Assembly: GCF_020907275.1 (NCBI RefSeq)
Contig: NZ_JAJJWI010000003.1
Span: 1 to 64,000 of the forward strand
Direction of reading: 5' to 3'
Source: Pontibacter silvestris
Lineage (GTDB): Bacteria; Bacteroidota; Bacteroidia; Cytophagales; Hymenobacteraceae
Length of the DNA: 64,000 nucleotides
Shown piece after piece: positions 41,940 through 51,889 of the stretch (position 1 is its first letter; the number at the start of each line of letters is the position of its first letter). The notes below the pieces were generated by a model that was not told the DNA's origin, made no database searches, and saw only the letters and a list, made by a program, of their open reading frames with translations. A program made the translations under genes and the position numbers.

Positions 41940-43799
41940 ATGCTGAAAAGAATACTCACTATACTTGGCCTTTGCCTGCCTCTCGTTTCTGCATCTTATG
42001 CACAAACAACTACTGCTGAAAAATACAATGTAACTATTGATCTGACCAGCGTAGAAAATGATAAAGTGAATGTTACTGTAAACGCTCCGGCTATTGAGCA
42101 GGATGTGGTAGTCTATATTATGCCTAAAATTGTGCCTGGCACTTACTCAGTTTCTGACTTTGGTAAATTTGTGTCTGATTTTAAGGCGTATGATAACAGC
42201 GGTAATCTGTTGCAAGTTGAGCCACTAGATATAAACCGCTGGAAAATCAGTAATGCTACTGCGCTAGACAAAATTACATACTGGACCGATGACAGCTTTG
42301 ACACACCCAAACAGGAAGATGTATTGTTCGAACCGGGCGGCACTAACATTGAACAAGACCAGAACTTCCTGCTGAACACGTTTGGCTTTATAGGATATTT
42401 TGAAGGTATGAAGAACGTGCCTTATAACCTGCATGTAACCAAGCCCGCAGGCTTCTACGGCTCCACTCCCTTAAAAGCCACTTCTTCTACAGATACCTCC
42501 GATACTTATGCAGTTGCTGATTACATGGAACTGGCAGATTCTCCCCTGATGTATAATAAGCCAGACACCACCATGCTATACATTGGTAACACAGAAGTAC
42601 TGGTATCGGTTTATAATCCTTCAGGACGCGTTACCTCAAAACCTGCCGCCACTAATGTAAAAGACATACTGGAGGCACAGCGAAGGTACCTTGGCGGGAG
42701 CTTACCAGTAGATAAATATGCCTTTATTATTTATGTGCCTGCAAAAGTGGGCAAATCCGGTTCCTTTGGCGCACTGGAGCACTCAAATTCTTCTGTTTAC
42801 TACCTTCCTGAAATGCCGGAGGCTCAGTTTAGCAGTACAGTACGCGATGTAGCAGCGCATGAGTTCTTCCACATTATAACCCCGCTTACTATTCATTCTG
42901 AAGAGATAGGTAATTTCGACTATATTAACCCTAAAATGTCGGAACACCTGTGGATGTACGAAGGCGTGACAGAGTATTTTGCCTCCCATGTACAGATTTA
43001 CGAGGGCTTGTATGATCTGGATGAATACCTGGAAAAACTGCGGGAGTACATTATTACATCAAGGTCCTACTATAACGACACACTTCCTTTCACAGAGATG
43101 AGTGCTAAGGTGCTGGATGAATATGAGAAAGAATATGGCAACGTATATCAAAAAGGTGCTCTGATTGGCTTAGTGCTGGATATAAAGCTGCGGGATCTGT
43201 CTGATGGCCAATATGGGTTGCGTAATCTGATGCTGGACCTCTCTAAAACATACGGCAAGGAACAATCTTTTAAAGACGAAGAACTGTTTGATAAAATTGC
43301 CGAAATAACTTACCCTGAAATTCGGGAATTCTTTACCCGCTATGTAGAAGGGAGCGAGCCTCTGCCGCTTCAGGAGACTTTACAGAAAGTTGGCATCAGC
43401 TATTTACCTTCTTCCACAGAGAAAATAAATTCTTACGGTAGTTTTATACCAGGCTATGACAGAGAACAGGAAAAGATAATAGTAGAAGACACAGCCGACA
43501 TGGATGCTTTCGGAAAAAAGATGGGCTTTAAACAAGGAGACCAACTACTGGCCTTCAACGGTACGGAAATCACACCTATAAATATCCGGGAGATTATTGG
43601 GGAAAGACTTCAGGAAATGGAGCCTGGCGAAAGAATTACCATAACAGTAGGCCGTAAAAAGGCATCGGGCAAAATAAAAGAGAAAAAGCTAAAAGGGCAG
43701 GTAACACAGATTGAACGAGAACTGCCACATGTGCTGCAAGTAGATCCTATGGCAACGCAACAGCAGAAAGAGCTCCGTGCAGCCTGGCTGAATAAGTAA
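41940..43799 (+). CDS. M61-family peptidase with PDZ domain
   Basis: A 619-residue exported zinc peptidase, related to glycyl aminopeptidase. Signal peptide (ending SASYAQT). N-terminal beta domain (30-240), thermolysin-like catalytic domain with HEFFH at 307-311 (VAAHEFFHIITPL), the third ligand Glu in YEGVTEYFASH (about 341), and a C-terminal PDZ domain (about 505-590: MGFKQGDQLLAFNGTEI, RLQEMEPGERITITVGR). Periplasmic. A near-consensus -7 element TATCTTTA is at 41910-41917. Confidence 0.92.
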   Translation: MLKRILTILGLCLPLVSASYAQTTTAEKYNVTIDLTSVENDKVNVTVNAPAIEQDVVVYIMPKIVPGTYSVSDFGKFVSDFKAYDNSGNLLQVEPLDINRWKISNATALDKITYWTDDSFDTPKQEDVLFEPGGTNIEQDQNFLLNTFGFIGYFEGMKNVPYNLHVTKPAGFYGSTPLKATSSTDTSDTYAVADYMELADSPLMYNKPDTTMLYIGNTEVLVSVYNPSGRVTSKPAATNVKDILEAQRRYLGGSLPVDKYAFIIYVPAKVGKSGSFGALEHSNSSVYYLPEMPEAQFSSTVRDVAAHEFFHIITPLTIHSEEIGNFDYINPKMSEHLWMYEGVTEYFASHVQIYEGLYDLDEYLEKLREYIITSRSYYNDTLPFTEMSAKVLDEYEKEYGNVYQKGALIGLVLDIKLRDLSDGQYGLRNLMLDLSKTYGKEQSFKDEELFDKIAEITYPEIREFFTRYVEGSEPLPLQETLQKVGISYLPSSTEKINSYGSFIPGYDREQEKIIVEDTADMDAFGKKMGFKQGDQLLAFNGTEITPINIREIIGERLQEMEPGERITITVGRKKASGKIKEKKLKGQVTQIERELPHVLQVDPMATQQQKELRAAWLNK

Positions 43800-44159
43800 G
43801 AGCTTGATCTGTCACCTGCCTGCGTTATCCAGTATTGCATAATGCTGGCAGAAAAGTTTCAAAGTTACACCAGCTAAGGTGAAGAGGTTACGGCACAAAG
43901 AAAGGATAAGCTATATTAAAAATAAAAAATCTTATATTGCTGTAAACAGACTTAATAAACAACATTAAAGCCTAATAACCAGCATATTATACTAAACCCA
44001 CTTCTTTAAACAGGAGTGGGTTTGTTATTTATATATCTTTTTTTAGATATAGTACGTAAACATTATATACAAATCAGCGTTAGCCCGAAAGCTATATTTT
44101 TCCAGAATACATTTTTTTATTATTTATATTCACTTTAGGACAAAACAGAGGGAGGCTCT
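43800..44159. other. intergenic region with terminator hairpin
   Basis: 360 bp without a gene. AAACCCACT (43994-44002) and AGTGGGTTT (44015-44023) followed by T-rich DNA form a rho-independent terminator for the M61 gene. No exact -7 element for the TonB receptor gene is seen. Confidence 0.6.
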
Positions 44160-46475
44160 ATGCGCTTTATACCTGCATGTACATGTTGGGTTTTAATTTT
44201 ACTAGTGTTATTCACAGCACCTGCTTATGCCCAAACCTTTAATGTTAGTGGCTATATAAAAGATGCTTCAGAAAGCGGCCCCCTAGTTGGAGCCACTGTG
44301 GCAGTGCATGAACAAAATAGTGGTACAATTACAGACGCTGAAGGTTTCTACACGCTGAGCTTGCCACCAGGTAAGCATACCTTAGAGGCTTCTTACCTTG
44401 GCTACCAGAATACAAGCCGTACAATTACCATTACAAATACAGATAAAAAAGTAAACCTGATACTCGATGCTGCAACCAATGAGTTGACTGAGGTGCAGGT
44501 AGAGGCATTTTCTGCAAGGCAGAAATTAAACGATACCCGCATGGGCGTAGAGTTTCTGGCATCACGCGATGCCAAACTACTGCCTGCTTTGATGGGTGAA
44601 GTAGATTTAATGAAGGTTTTACAACTTAAGCCTGGGGTTCAGTCAGGAACAGAGGGTTCTTCCGGCTTATTTGTCCGGGGCGGCAGTGCAGACCAGAACC
44701 TGGTGCTTTTAGATAATGCATTGCTCTACAACCCTTCTCACCTGCTCGGCTTTTTCAGCACTTTTAACTCAGATGCTGTTAAAAGTGTAGAACTTTACAA
44801 AGGCGGTTTTCCGGCTGAGTTTGGAGGCAGGTTATCATCTGTAGTAGATGTAAGGCTACAGGAAGGTAATTATGATGAAGTAAAAGTAAGCGGAGGTTTA
44901 GGCCTTATTTCCTCTCGCCTTACAGTGGAGGGACCTGTCGCAAAAGATAAAGCCTCTTTTATTTTCTCAGGAAGGAGAACCTACCTCGATGTGTTTACCA
45001 GAATGATAAATAAGATGGAGGCAGACAACGCTGACTTCAACCCCATACCAGACTACTATTTTTATGATCTTAACGGTAAGCTTACTTATAAAATAAATAA
45101 ACGGGACGAACTGTCGGTCAGCAGTTACTATGGCCACGACTCATTTGGTTTTAACGACGAGGATTTCAGGTTTGGGTTCGATTGGGGTAACAGAATAGCT
45201 AACATCAGCTGGCAGCATAAATTCAATTCTCACTTCTATATGAGAACCTCTGCCAACACCACCAGTTACCAATACAACATTTCCAACAAAATAGACAGTT
45301 ATAGCCTCGGCCTTAGCTCCAGCATTAGAGACGTAGGATTTAAAACTGATTTTGACTTACTATTGAGCAAAGAGCACAGCCTCAAGTTTGGAGCTATGGC
45401 TACACGGCATGCGTTTAGTGTAGGGCGCGTTACCTACGACAGCGATGATGATACCCAGGATTATGGAGGAGGCAGTAATTATAAGGCTACTGAATTCGGA
45501 ACTTATATTTCTGATGATTACCAGGTAAACGCCCTGTTATCGTTTAACTATGGCATGCGTTTCTCAGGGTTCAATAGTAGTGGCAAAACTTATCTTGCAT
45601 TAGAGCCACGTGCTTCAGCTAAATACAGCTTAAACGAGAACCTTTCAGTTAAAGCCAGCTATGCAAGCATGATGCAGTATCTACACCTAGTATCGAACTC
45701 CGGAGCTTCTATGCCTACCGATATCTGGTTTCCTTCCACTAAAGGCACAAAGCCGCAGCGCTCACAGCAAACGTCTGCAGGGGTTAACTACATTTTCGGC
45801 CACGGCAAGTACCTGTTCTCAAATGAGCTGTATTATAAATGGATGCACCGGCAAATTGATTTTAAAGACGGGGCAAACCTTTTTATTAATGATAATCTCG
45901 AAAATGAATTCCTCTTTGGGAAAGGCGAAAGTTACGGCAATGAAATATACCTGGAGAAGCTGAAAGGCCGCACTACCGGCTGGATAGGCTACACTCTGTC
46001 TTGGGCTTACCGGCAGTTTGAAGGAATAAATGGCGGTCGCCGCTTTCCTACCAGTTTCGACCGTCGCCATGACCTGAGTATTGTGTTGCTACACAAGTTA
46101 AACAAGCGCCTCCACCTAACAGCAGCCTTTGTTTACGGTACCGGAAACGCTTACTCTTTACCAGTAGCCAGGTTCGCCTTTCAGGATATTGAAGGAGATG
46201 CTGCCACTATTGTTCCTATTTATGCTGATAGAAACAGCTTTCGACTTGCCTCTTACCATCGCTTAGACTTAGGTGCAGTGCTTAAACTGAAGCCAAAACA
46301 TGGAGAATCAGACCTGACTTTCAGCGTGTACAATGTCTATAATCGGCGAAACCCATATTTCGTTTACTTTGAGCAGGTCAGGAACAGTGACCGTGACGAA
46401 ACATTGGGTTTTAGAGCAAAGCAGGTTTCTCTATTCCCCGTTGTACCCTCTGTTACTTATAACTTTAAATTCTGA
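44160..46475 (+). CDS. TonB-dependent outer-membrane receptor
   Basis: A 771-residue receptor. Signal peptide (ending TAPAYAQTF), a carboxypeptidase-like regulatory domain (CarboxypepD_reg; about 26-110, GYIKDASESGPLVGATV and GYQNTSRTI), plug domain (about 120-225: LMKVLQLKPGVQSGTEGSSG, FVRGGSADQNLVLLDNALLY), then a 22-strand-type barrel ending in the Bacteroidota signature VTYNFKF with terminal Phe. Smaller than SusC proteins. It imports an unknown ligand with TonB energy. Its stop overlaps the next start (TGATG), forming a unit with the DUF4249 lipoprotein. Confidence 0.92.
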   Translation: MRFIPACTCWVLILLVLFTAPAYAQTFNVSGYIKDASESGPLVGATVAVHEQNSGTITDAEGFYTLSLPPGKHTLEASYLGYQNTSRTITITNTDKKVNLILDAATNELTEVQVEAFSARQKLNDTRMGVEFLASRDAKLLPALMGEVDLMKVLQLKPGVQSGTEGSSGLFVRGGSADQNLVLLDNALLYNPSHLLGFFSTFNSDAVKSVELYKGGFPAEFGGRLSSVVDVRLQEGNYDEVKVSGGLGLISSRLTVEGPVAKDKASFIFSGRRTYLDVFTRMINKMEADNADFNPIPDYYFYDLNGKLTYKINKRDELSVSSYYGHDSFGFNDEDFRFGFDWGNRIANISWQHKFNSHFYMRTSANTTSYQYNISNKIDSYSLGLSSSIRDVGFKTDFDLLLSKEHSLKFGAMATRHAFSVGRVTYDSDDDTQDYGGGSNYKATEFGTYISDDYQVNALLSFNYGMRFSGFNSSGKTYLALEPRASAKYSLNENLSVKASYASMMQYLHLVSNSGASMPTDIWFPSTKGTKPQRSQQTSAGVNYIFGHGKYLFSNELYYKWMHRQIDFKDGANLFINDNLENEFLFGKGESYGNEIYLEKLKGRTTGWIGYTLSWAYRQFEGINGGRRFPTSFDRRHDLSIVLLHKLNKRLHLTAAFVYGTGNAYSLPVARFAFQDIEGDAATIVPIYADRNSFRLASYHRLDLGAVLKLKPKHGESDLTFSVYNVYNRRNPYFVYFEQVRNSDRDETLGFRAKQVSLFPVVPSVTYNFKF

Positions 46476-47281
46476 TGAAACTAAAGTCTTACCTATATAT
46501 CATCCTCCTGTTACTGTTTACAGCCTGTGACCGTGATAAGGAAATTTATATAGACCTCCCTGCACACACACCACAGTTGGTAGTAGAATGTTATCTGGAA
46601 CCGGGCCAGCCTTTTAGATTGACAGTACTGGAAAGCGCCAGCTATTTTGCAAGTCCAGACCCTCCGTTGGTGCCTGATGCCAAAGTTTTTATCATGTTCA
46701 AAGATCAACGTGTAGAGCTTACTTATAAACCTGGGGTAAATAAACTGAATAATAAGTTTTATACACACACCAGTAGTGTTTTAATGACTGGAGAACCAGG
46801 CGATATATATACACTGGAGGTTACAGACAATCAGGGGCGAAAAGTTACAGGTACCACAACTATACTTCCTGTAGTACCAATTGATACAGTAGAATGGCGA
46901 TTTAGCGACGATAATGAAAAAGCAATTTTAATAACTTCTTTTCAGGATGTTGCCAGTACTGCTAATTACTATCGCTATATGGCAAACCCATATAACTTGG
47001 ATACAAGCCCTGAGCAGGACGAAATTCATGACGATAACCTTAATAATGGCAAACGCATTTCACTTAACTCTTCTTACGAATTTAACAGAAATGACACCGT
47101 TGTTATTTCGCTTTTCAATATAGAAAAACAATACTATGATTTTTTAAACTCAGCTTATAGCGCCAAGGATGCTAACGGTAATCCTTTTGCACAACCTACT
47201 AGTATTAAGTCTTCTGTAACCGGCGGAATCGGTATTTTTACAAACTTAGCACTAGATAGAAAGCAAATTAAGTTAGAGTAA
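46475..47281 (+). CDS. DUF4249 lipoprotein, partner of the TonB receptor
   Basis: A 268-residue protein: lipoprotein signal (LLLFTACDR, Cys about 17) and a DUF4249 domain (LVVECYLEPGQPFRLTVLES, DTVEWRFSDDN, the late VTGGIGIFTNL). DUF4249 proteins usually follow a TonB receptor and are thought to sit on the outer membrane beside it. The start codon overlaps the receptor's stop by one base, so both are translated in coupling. Ligand and exact role unknown. Confidence 0.88.
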   Translation: MKLKSYLYIILLLLFTACDRDKEIYIDLPAHTPQLVVECYLEPGQPFRLTVLESASYFASPDPPLVPDAKVFIMFKDQRVELTYKPGVNKLNNKFYTHTSSVLMTGEPGDIYTLEVTDNQGRKVTGTTTILPVVPIDTVEWRFSDDNEKAILITSFQDVASTANYYRYMANPYNLDTSPEQDEIHDDNLNNGKRISLNSSYEFNRNDTVVISLFNIEKQYYDFLNSAYSAKDANGNPFAQPTSIKSSVTGGIGIFTNLALDRKQIKLE

Positions 47282-47325
47282 GACATAGTACTGCAAACAC
47301 GGTTGTATGCTTAAATAGCAAAACG

Positions 47326-47360
47326 AAAAGGGAGCGATGATTGTGCCACAGCTCCCTTTT
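47326..47360. terminator. terminator after the DUF4249 gene
   Basis: AAAAGGGAGC (47326-47335) and GCTCCCTTTT (47351-47360), 15-nt loop, followed by a weak T run; between convergent DUF4249 and nucleoside phosphorylase genes. Confidence 0.8.
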
Positions 47361-47388
47361 ATTGTAATCTTTATCTGCCTTTCCAAAT

Positions 47389-48204
47389 TTATTGCTGCCT
47401 GATCAGCTCACGGATCAGCATGGTCATACGAGGTTCGGCTATAGCAGCAGCTTCCAGAATCTCTGCTAACACTACTTTCTTGATGCGATCCGGTGTACAC
47501 ATATCTGTGATAACAGACACGGCAAATACAGGCATACCCATATGTCGGGCCGTAATTACTTCCGGCACAGTAGACATCCCAACAGCATCGGCCCCTATTA
47601 CACTCAGGTAGTGGTACTCTGCTTTCGTTTCCAGCATAGGGCCAGGTAAGCTAGCATACACTCCTTCCCGCAAGTCAAAATCAGCATCCTCTGCAATAAC
47701 CATTGCCTGCCGTACCAGTTCTTCATTATATACATCACTCATGTCTGGGAAGCGTGGCCCAAGGTCATCCAGGTTTTTACCAACCAAAGGGTTGGTTGGC
47801 TGTAGGTTAATATGGTCTGTAATCACCATTAGTTCACTAGTGCTGAACAAAGGATTCAACCCGCCGGCAGCATTAGACACGAACAGCTTTTTCACACCCA
47901 GCAACTTCATAACACGCACCGGGAACACTACCTGCTCCATGGTATAGCCTTCATAATAATGGAAACGACCTTGCATTACTACAACAGACCTTCCTGCCAG
48001 TTGTCCGAAAATAAGCTTACCGGAGTGGCTCTCTACCGTAGAAACCGGGAAATGTGGAATATCAGCATAAGAAAGGCTATGCTGCACTTGAATATCGTTT
48101 ACAAGAGCACCAAGACCTGTGCCTAATATAATACCGAACTCCGGTGCAAAACCACCAGTCTTATCTATAATATACCCCGTGGCGTCCTGTAATTGCTGCA
48201 TCAT
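47389..48204 (-). CDS. purine-nucleoside phosphorylase (PunA type)
   Basis: A 271-residue cytoplasmic enzyme splitting purine nucleosides with phosphate. Motifs of the trimeric PNP/MTAP group: FGIILGTGLGALV near the N-terminus, FPVSTVESHSGKLIFGQLAG, GRFHYYEGY, KKLFVSNAAGGLNP, and MSTVPEVITARHMGMPVF, with a VSVITD strand at the end. Start taken as ATG 48204; four codons further up begin with TTG and are unlikely. A near-consensus -7 element TACATTTA (minus) lies at 48258-48265. Confidence 0.93.
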   Translation of the reverse strand: MMQQLQDATGYIIDKTGGFAPEFGIILGTGLGALVNDIQVQHSLSYADIPHFPVSTVESHSGKLIFGQLAGRSVVVMQGRFHYYEGYTMEQVVFPVRVMKLLGVKKLFVSNAAGGLNPLFSTSELMVITDHINLQPTNPLVGKNLDDLGPRFPDMSDVYNEELVRQAMVIAEDADFDLREGVYASLPGPMLETKAEYHYLSVIGADAVGMSTVPEVITARHMGMPVFAVSVITDMCTPDRIKKVVLAEILEAAAIAEPRMTMLIRELIRQQ

Positions 48205-48374
48205 AATAATTGCCAATTTTGAATGAGTGAATAAGCGAATAAATTTTAAACATCAGATAAATGTATAGCCGAATCAGAAACACTACATTATAAATATGTA
48301 CATGCTGAGTATGTCAGTATACATTTATTCTGTGCAGCGGTAAAGTTGCAAAAAATAGACGGCCTTTAAAACAA

Positions 48375-48408
48375 AAAGCCATTGCAGTACTGTATCTGCA
48401 ATGGCTTT
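48375..48408 (-). terminator. terminator of the sppA gene
   Basis: AAAGCCATTGCAG (48375-48387) with CTGCAATGGCTTT (48396-48408), 8-nt loop, downstream of the sppA stop at 48456. Confidence 0.82.
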
Positions 48409-48455
48409 CCTATAAACTGTCTTAAGACTCTTGCTCGAGGTGTGCAGGTATATTG

Positions 48456-50219
48456 CTATTGCACACTTAGTTCGTAAGGCAAACGAGCCTGTAAGCCTTG
48501 TATGTTTTCTACTTTCTTGTAAAGTTTGTAGTAAGGGTAAAACTCACCTAACTCAGCCTTCATTGAACTTTCTTTAACCTGGGTGCCCATCCCTTCAAAC
48601 ATCTCCTCAAAGAAAGACTTTTGTTGTGGAAGAGACCTAAGTCTGTAGTCTCCTTCGATACCAGCCTTGGCAGCTGCAATTTCTATGGCTTTATCTAAGC
48701 CTCCATATATGTCTATCAGGTTACGTTCTTTTGCCTCAGCACCAGACCATACACGGCCTGAAGCATACTGCTTCAGCTGATCCTGACTCATGTTACGGCC
48801 CTGTGCAGCTTTGCCTGTGAAAGTTTCGTAAATCTGGTTTATCTCGCGTTGAATAACCTGCTGCTCTGCCTCTGTCATAGGGCGTGTTACAGTAGGCACA
48901 TCAGAGAATTTACCAGTATTGACATGATCTACTGTAATACCCAATTTATTATTCAGAAACCCTTGGAAGTTCGGTATTATACCAAATACACCAATGCTAC
49001 CTGTAATCGTGTTCGGGTGGGCTACAATGGTGTCGCAGCCCATCGCAATATAATATCCGCCAGAAGCAGCCATATCAGACATAGAGGCTATAACTGGTTT
49101 CTCTTTTTTAGTAAGCTGAATCTCCCGCCAGATAACGTCAGAAGCCAGCGCGCTACCGCCTGGTGAGCTGATACGCAACACCACTGCTTTTACTCTCTCA
49201 TCCTGACGTGCCGTGCGTATAGCTTCGGCAAAGCGCGTACTGCCAATGTTACCTGCGTCTCCTTCGCCATCTACAATATCACCTTCCGCATAAATAACAG
49301 CAATACGGTTTCTGGAGGAACCACCTTCCACATCATCAGCTACTTTTTTATATTTATCAAGCCCTATCGTGACCAGCTCCTCATCTTCACCAAGTCCCAC
49401 CTGAGATTTCATATAACTGATGGCTTCGTCAAAGTAACCAACGTCGGTAATCAGGCCATACTGCTTTGCTCCCGCTGCATCATGCACCAGCATATTATCA
49501 GAAATATTTTTCAGTTCCTCAAATGTCTTACCTCTGGATTTAGCAATGTTCTGCAACTGGTAATTATTAATAGAGTTAAGAAAAGAGTTAAGCTGCTCAC
49601 GGTTCGCATCGCTCATTTCTTTCAGGAAGAATGGCTCTACAGCACTTTTGTAGTCTCCTACTTTAAATATTTGCGCCTGAATGTCCAGCTTATCCATAAG
49701 CCCTTTAAAAAACATTACTTCTGAACTCATGCCGTTAAACTCCAGTGTTCCCATGGGGTTCAGGAAGATTTTATCAGCTACAGAAGTCAGGTAATAAGCC
49801 TTTTCTGTTGTTACGTCACCATAAGCAACAACAAACTTACCAGACTCTTTAAAAGAGATTAATTCCTTGCGAATCTCTTCCAGTTTACCCATCCCTGCAT
49901 CTACAAAACCTAAGTTCAGGAAAATTCCTTCAATGTGATCGTCAGTTTTTGCTTTACGGATAGAGGCTTTAATCTTATCTAAGCCATCGGCATTGGAGAA
50001 GGTACCAAAAGAAAAGCCAAGGTCTCCAAATGGGTTTTCCGGCTCACGTTCTGCAATGGGTTTATCAAACTTTAGTTCAAGGATAGAATGATCAGTAACA
50101 GTTACTTCCTCTTTTGACGCTGAACTGGCGGCAATACCAACCAGCAGCAGTATACTGATGAAAGAGAATATGAGCAGACCAACAATGGTGGCAAGCACAT
50201 ACTTTAGAAAATTTAACAT
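48456..50219 (-). CDS. sppA: SppA signal peptide peptidase (67 kDa type)
   Basis: A 587-residue membrane peptidase that digests cleaved signal peptides. One N-terminal transmembrane helix (about 5-30), then two tandem S49 units. The catalytic Lys191 is in KVGDYKSAVEPF in the first, and Ser386 in SDMAASGGYYIAMGCDTIVA in the second, the Ser-Lys pair of the long SppA form. LRISSPGGSALASD precedes the nucleophile. The -7 element TAACTTTG (minus) is at 50282-50289. It lies 214 bp downstream of rarA on the same strand. Confidence 0.95.
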   Translation of the reverse strand: MLNFLKYVLATIVGLLIFSFISILLLVGIAASSASKEEVTVTDHSILELKFDKPIAEREPENPFGDLGFSFGTFSNADGLDKIKASIRKAKTDDHIEGIFLNLGFVDAGMGKLEEIRKELISFKESGKFVVAYGDVTTEKAYYLTSVADKIFLNPMGTLEFNGMSSEVMFFKGLMDKLDIQAQIFKVGDYKSAVEPFFLKEMSDANREQLNSFLNSINNYQLQNIAKSRGKTFEELKNISDNMLVHDAAGAKQYGLITDVGYFDEAISYMKSQVGLGEDEELVTIGLDKYKKVADDVEGGSSRNRIAVIYAEGDIVDGEGDAGNIGSTRFAEAIRTARQDERVKAVVLRISSPGGSALASDVIWREIQLTKKEKPVIASMSDMAASGGYYIAMGCDTIVAHPNTITGSIGVFGIIPNFQGFLNNKLGITVDHVNTGKFSDVPTVTRPMTEAEQQVIQREINQIYETFTGKAAQGRNMSQDQLKQYASGRVWSGAEAKERNLIDIYGGLDKAIEIAAAKAGIEGDYRLRSLPQQKSFFEEMFEGMGTQVKESSMKAELGEFYPYYKLYKKVENIQGLQARLPYELSVQ

Positions 50220-50281
50220 ATAGAATTATGGGTTGTTTTAAATGACTATGCGGAAATTTTACTAACTCCGCTAATTAATAA

Positions 50282-50289
50282 CAAAGTTA
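50282..50289 (-). promoter_or_regulatory. -7 element of sppA
   Basis: TAACTTTG on the minus strand, exact match, about 62 bp upstream of the sppA start at 50219. Confidence 0.55.
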
Positions 50290-50433
50290 AAGCTTAAAGT
50301 TCACCTGTTTAACTACTTCTCGACTAATACCCCCTTTTTATAGACCAATGGTTAGTACATTAAGTGTTGCCACATAACAGCTAATTATATAACATCAATA
50401 GCCTTCGGGTATAGATCCCGAAACTTTCGAAAG

Positions 50434-51702
50434 CTAATAACGATACTTATCTCCCCACTGCCCTTTCAGTTGCTTCCGCATCTCATTTTCACGAGCATTC
50501 TGACCAGGTTCATACAAGATAGTTGTTTTAAGGCCATCAGGCATAAATTCTTGCTGCACAAAGTTTCCTTCATAATCGTGGGCATATTTGTAATTGTTTC
50601 CGTAGCCAATTTCTTTCATGAGTTTGGTAGGCGCATTACGGATATGCAATGGCACTGGCAGGTTACCTGTTTGCTGCACCAGTTGTCTCGCCTGTTTGAT
50701 GGCCTTGTACGAAGCATTGCTCTTTGGAGATGTGGCCAGGTAAACAGTAGCCTGCGAAAGTATTATTTCTGCCTCAGGGTAACCTATCATCTGTACTGCC
50801 TGAAAGCAGGAAGTAGCCATAAGCAGTGCATTGGAGTTTGCCAGGCCAATATCTTCTGAAGCAGAAATCAGCAGCCTCCGTGCAATAAATTTAGGATCTT
50901 CGCCACCCTCAATCATACGGGCAAGCCAGTATACTGCGGCATTCGGATCAGAGCCTCTGATCGATTTAATGTAGGCAGACACCAAATCATAATGCATTTC
51001 ACCGGATTTGTCGTACATAACTATGTTCTGCTGCGCTACCTGTTTCACCAGTTCATTGGTAACAACCACTTCATCGGCTTGCACACCCTCCGCTACTATC
51101 TCTAACAGGTTTAGGAGTTTACGGGCATCACCTCCTGATATGGTCAACAATGCTTCATAATCCTGTATCCTCACTTTTCTGTGACGCATCCATTCATCTT
51201 CTGTTAGAGCCTTATCAACTAACTCTATCAGTTCGTCTTTGCTTAAGTGCTTGAGTATGTATACCTGGCAACGCGACAGCAAAGCTGAGATTACCTCAAA
51301 AGAAGGATTCTCTGTGGTGGCTCCCACCAGCGTTACAGTACCTTTTTCCACAGCCCCCAGCAGGGCATCCTGCTGCGATTTGTTGAAGCGGTGAATCTCA
51401 TCAATAAATAATACAGTACCCAGGCGTTTCTTTGCCTGGTCTATCACTTCCCGTATGTCTTTTACACCAGAATTAATGGCACTTAGCGCGACAAAAGGCA
51501 CTTTTAGTTGATTGGCAATAATATTAGCCAAGGTGGTTTTCCCTACACCCGGGGGCCCCCACAAGATCATACTAGGTATAACTCCGCCTTCAATATAGCG
51601 CCGCAAAATACCTGTTGGCCCCACCAGGTGCTTCTGTCCATAATACTGATTGAGGGTATGTGGCCGCATTCGCTCGGCCAGCGGTATATTCGGATGATTC
51701 AT
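50434..51702 (-). CDS. rarA: replication-associated recombination protein A (RarA/MgsA)
   Basis: A 422-residue AAA+ ATPase acting at stalled replication forks. Walker A GPPGVGKTT at 49-57, Walker B LFIDEIHRFNKSQQDAL, sensor VTLVGATTENPSFEV, and the Arg-finger region LSRCQVYILKHLS. The C-terminal tetramerisation domain is of normal length (HYDLVSAYIKSIRGSDPNAA, IARRLLISASEDIGLANSNAL). The minus-strand -7 element TAGCTTTG at 51740-51747 lies 38 bp upstream. Confidence 0.96.
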   Translation of the reverse strand: MNHPNIPLAERMRPHTLNQYYGQKHLVGPTGILRRYIEGGVIPSMILWGPPGVGKTTLANIIANQLKVPFVALSAINSGVKDIREVIDQAKKRLGTVLFIDEIHRFNKSQQDALLGAVEKGTVTLVGATTENPSFEVISALLSRCQVYILKHLSKDELIELVDKALTEDEWMRHRKVRIQDYEALLTISGGDARKLLNLLEIVAEGVQADEVVVTNELVKQVAQQNIVMYDKSGEMHYDLVSAYIKSIRGSDPNAAVYWLARMIEGGEDPKFIARRLLISASEDIGLANSNALLMATSCFQAVQMIGYPEAEIILSQATVYLATSPKSNASYKAIKQARQLVQQTGNLPVPLHIRNAPTKLMKEIGYGNNYKYAHDYEGNFVQQEFMPDGLKTTILYEPGQNARENEMRKQLKGQWGDKYRY

Positions 51703-51739
51703 TCTTTTCTCTGCCTTTCAGCCCAACATAGACTGATAG

Positions 51740-51747
51740 CAAAGCTA
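51740..51747 (-). promoter_or_regulatory. -7 element of rarA
   Basis: TAGCTTTG on the minus strand, exact TAnnTTTG match, 38 bp upstream of the rarA start. Confidence 0.55.
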
Positions 51748-51889
51748 CGAATTTGAGAGGAAAGAGGTAAATGTTAGACTAGTTTAGGAGTTCAGGGAGT
51801 TATAAATGATTTTATCTTAACGTAGATTTAATTAATATATATTAAACCTATAGACTCCATATATTTACAGAAATTTATGAGATATCATA

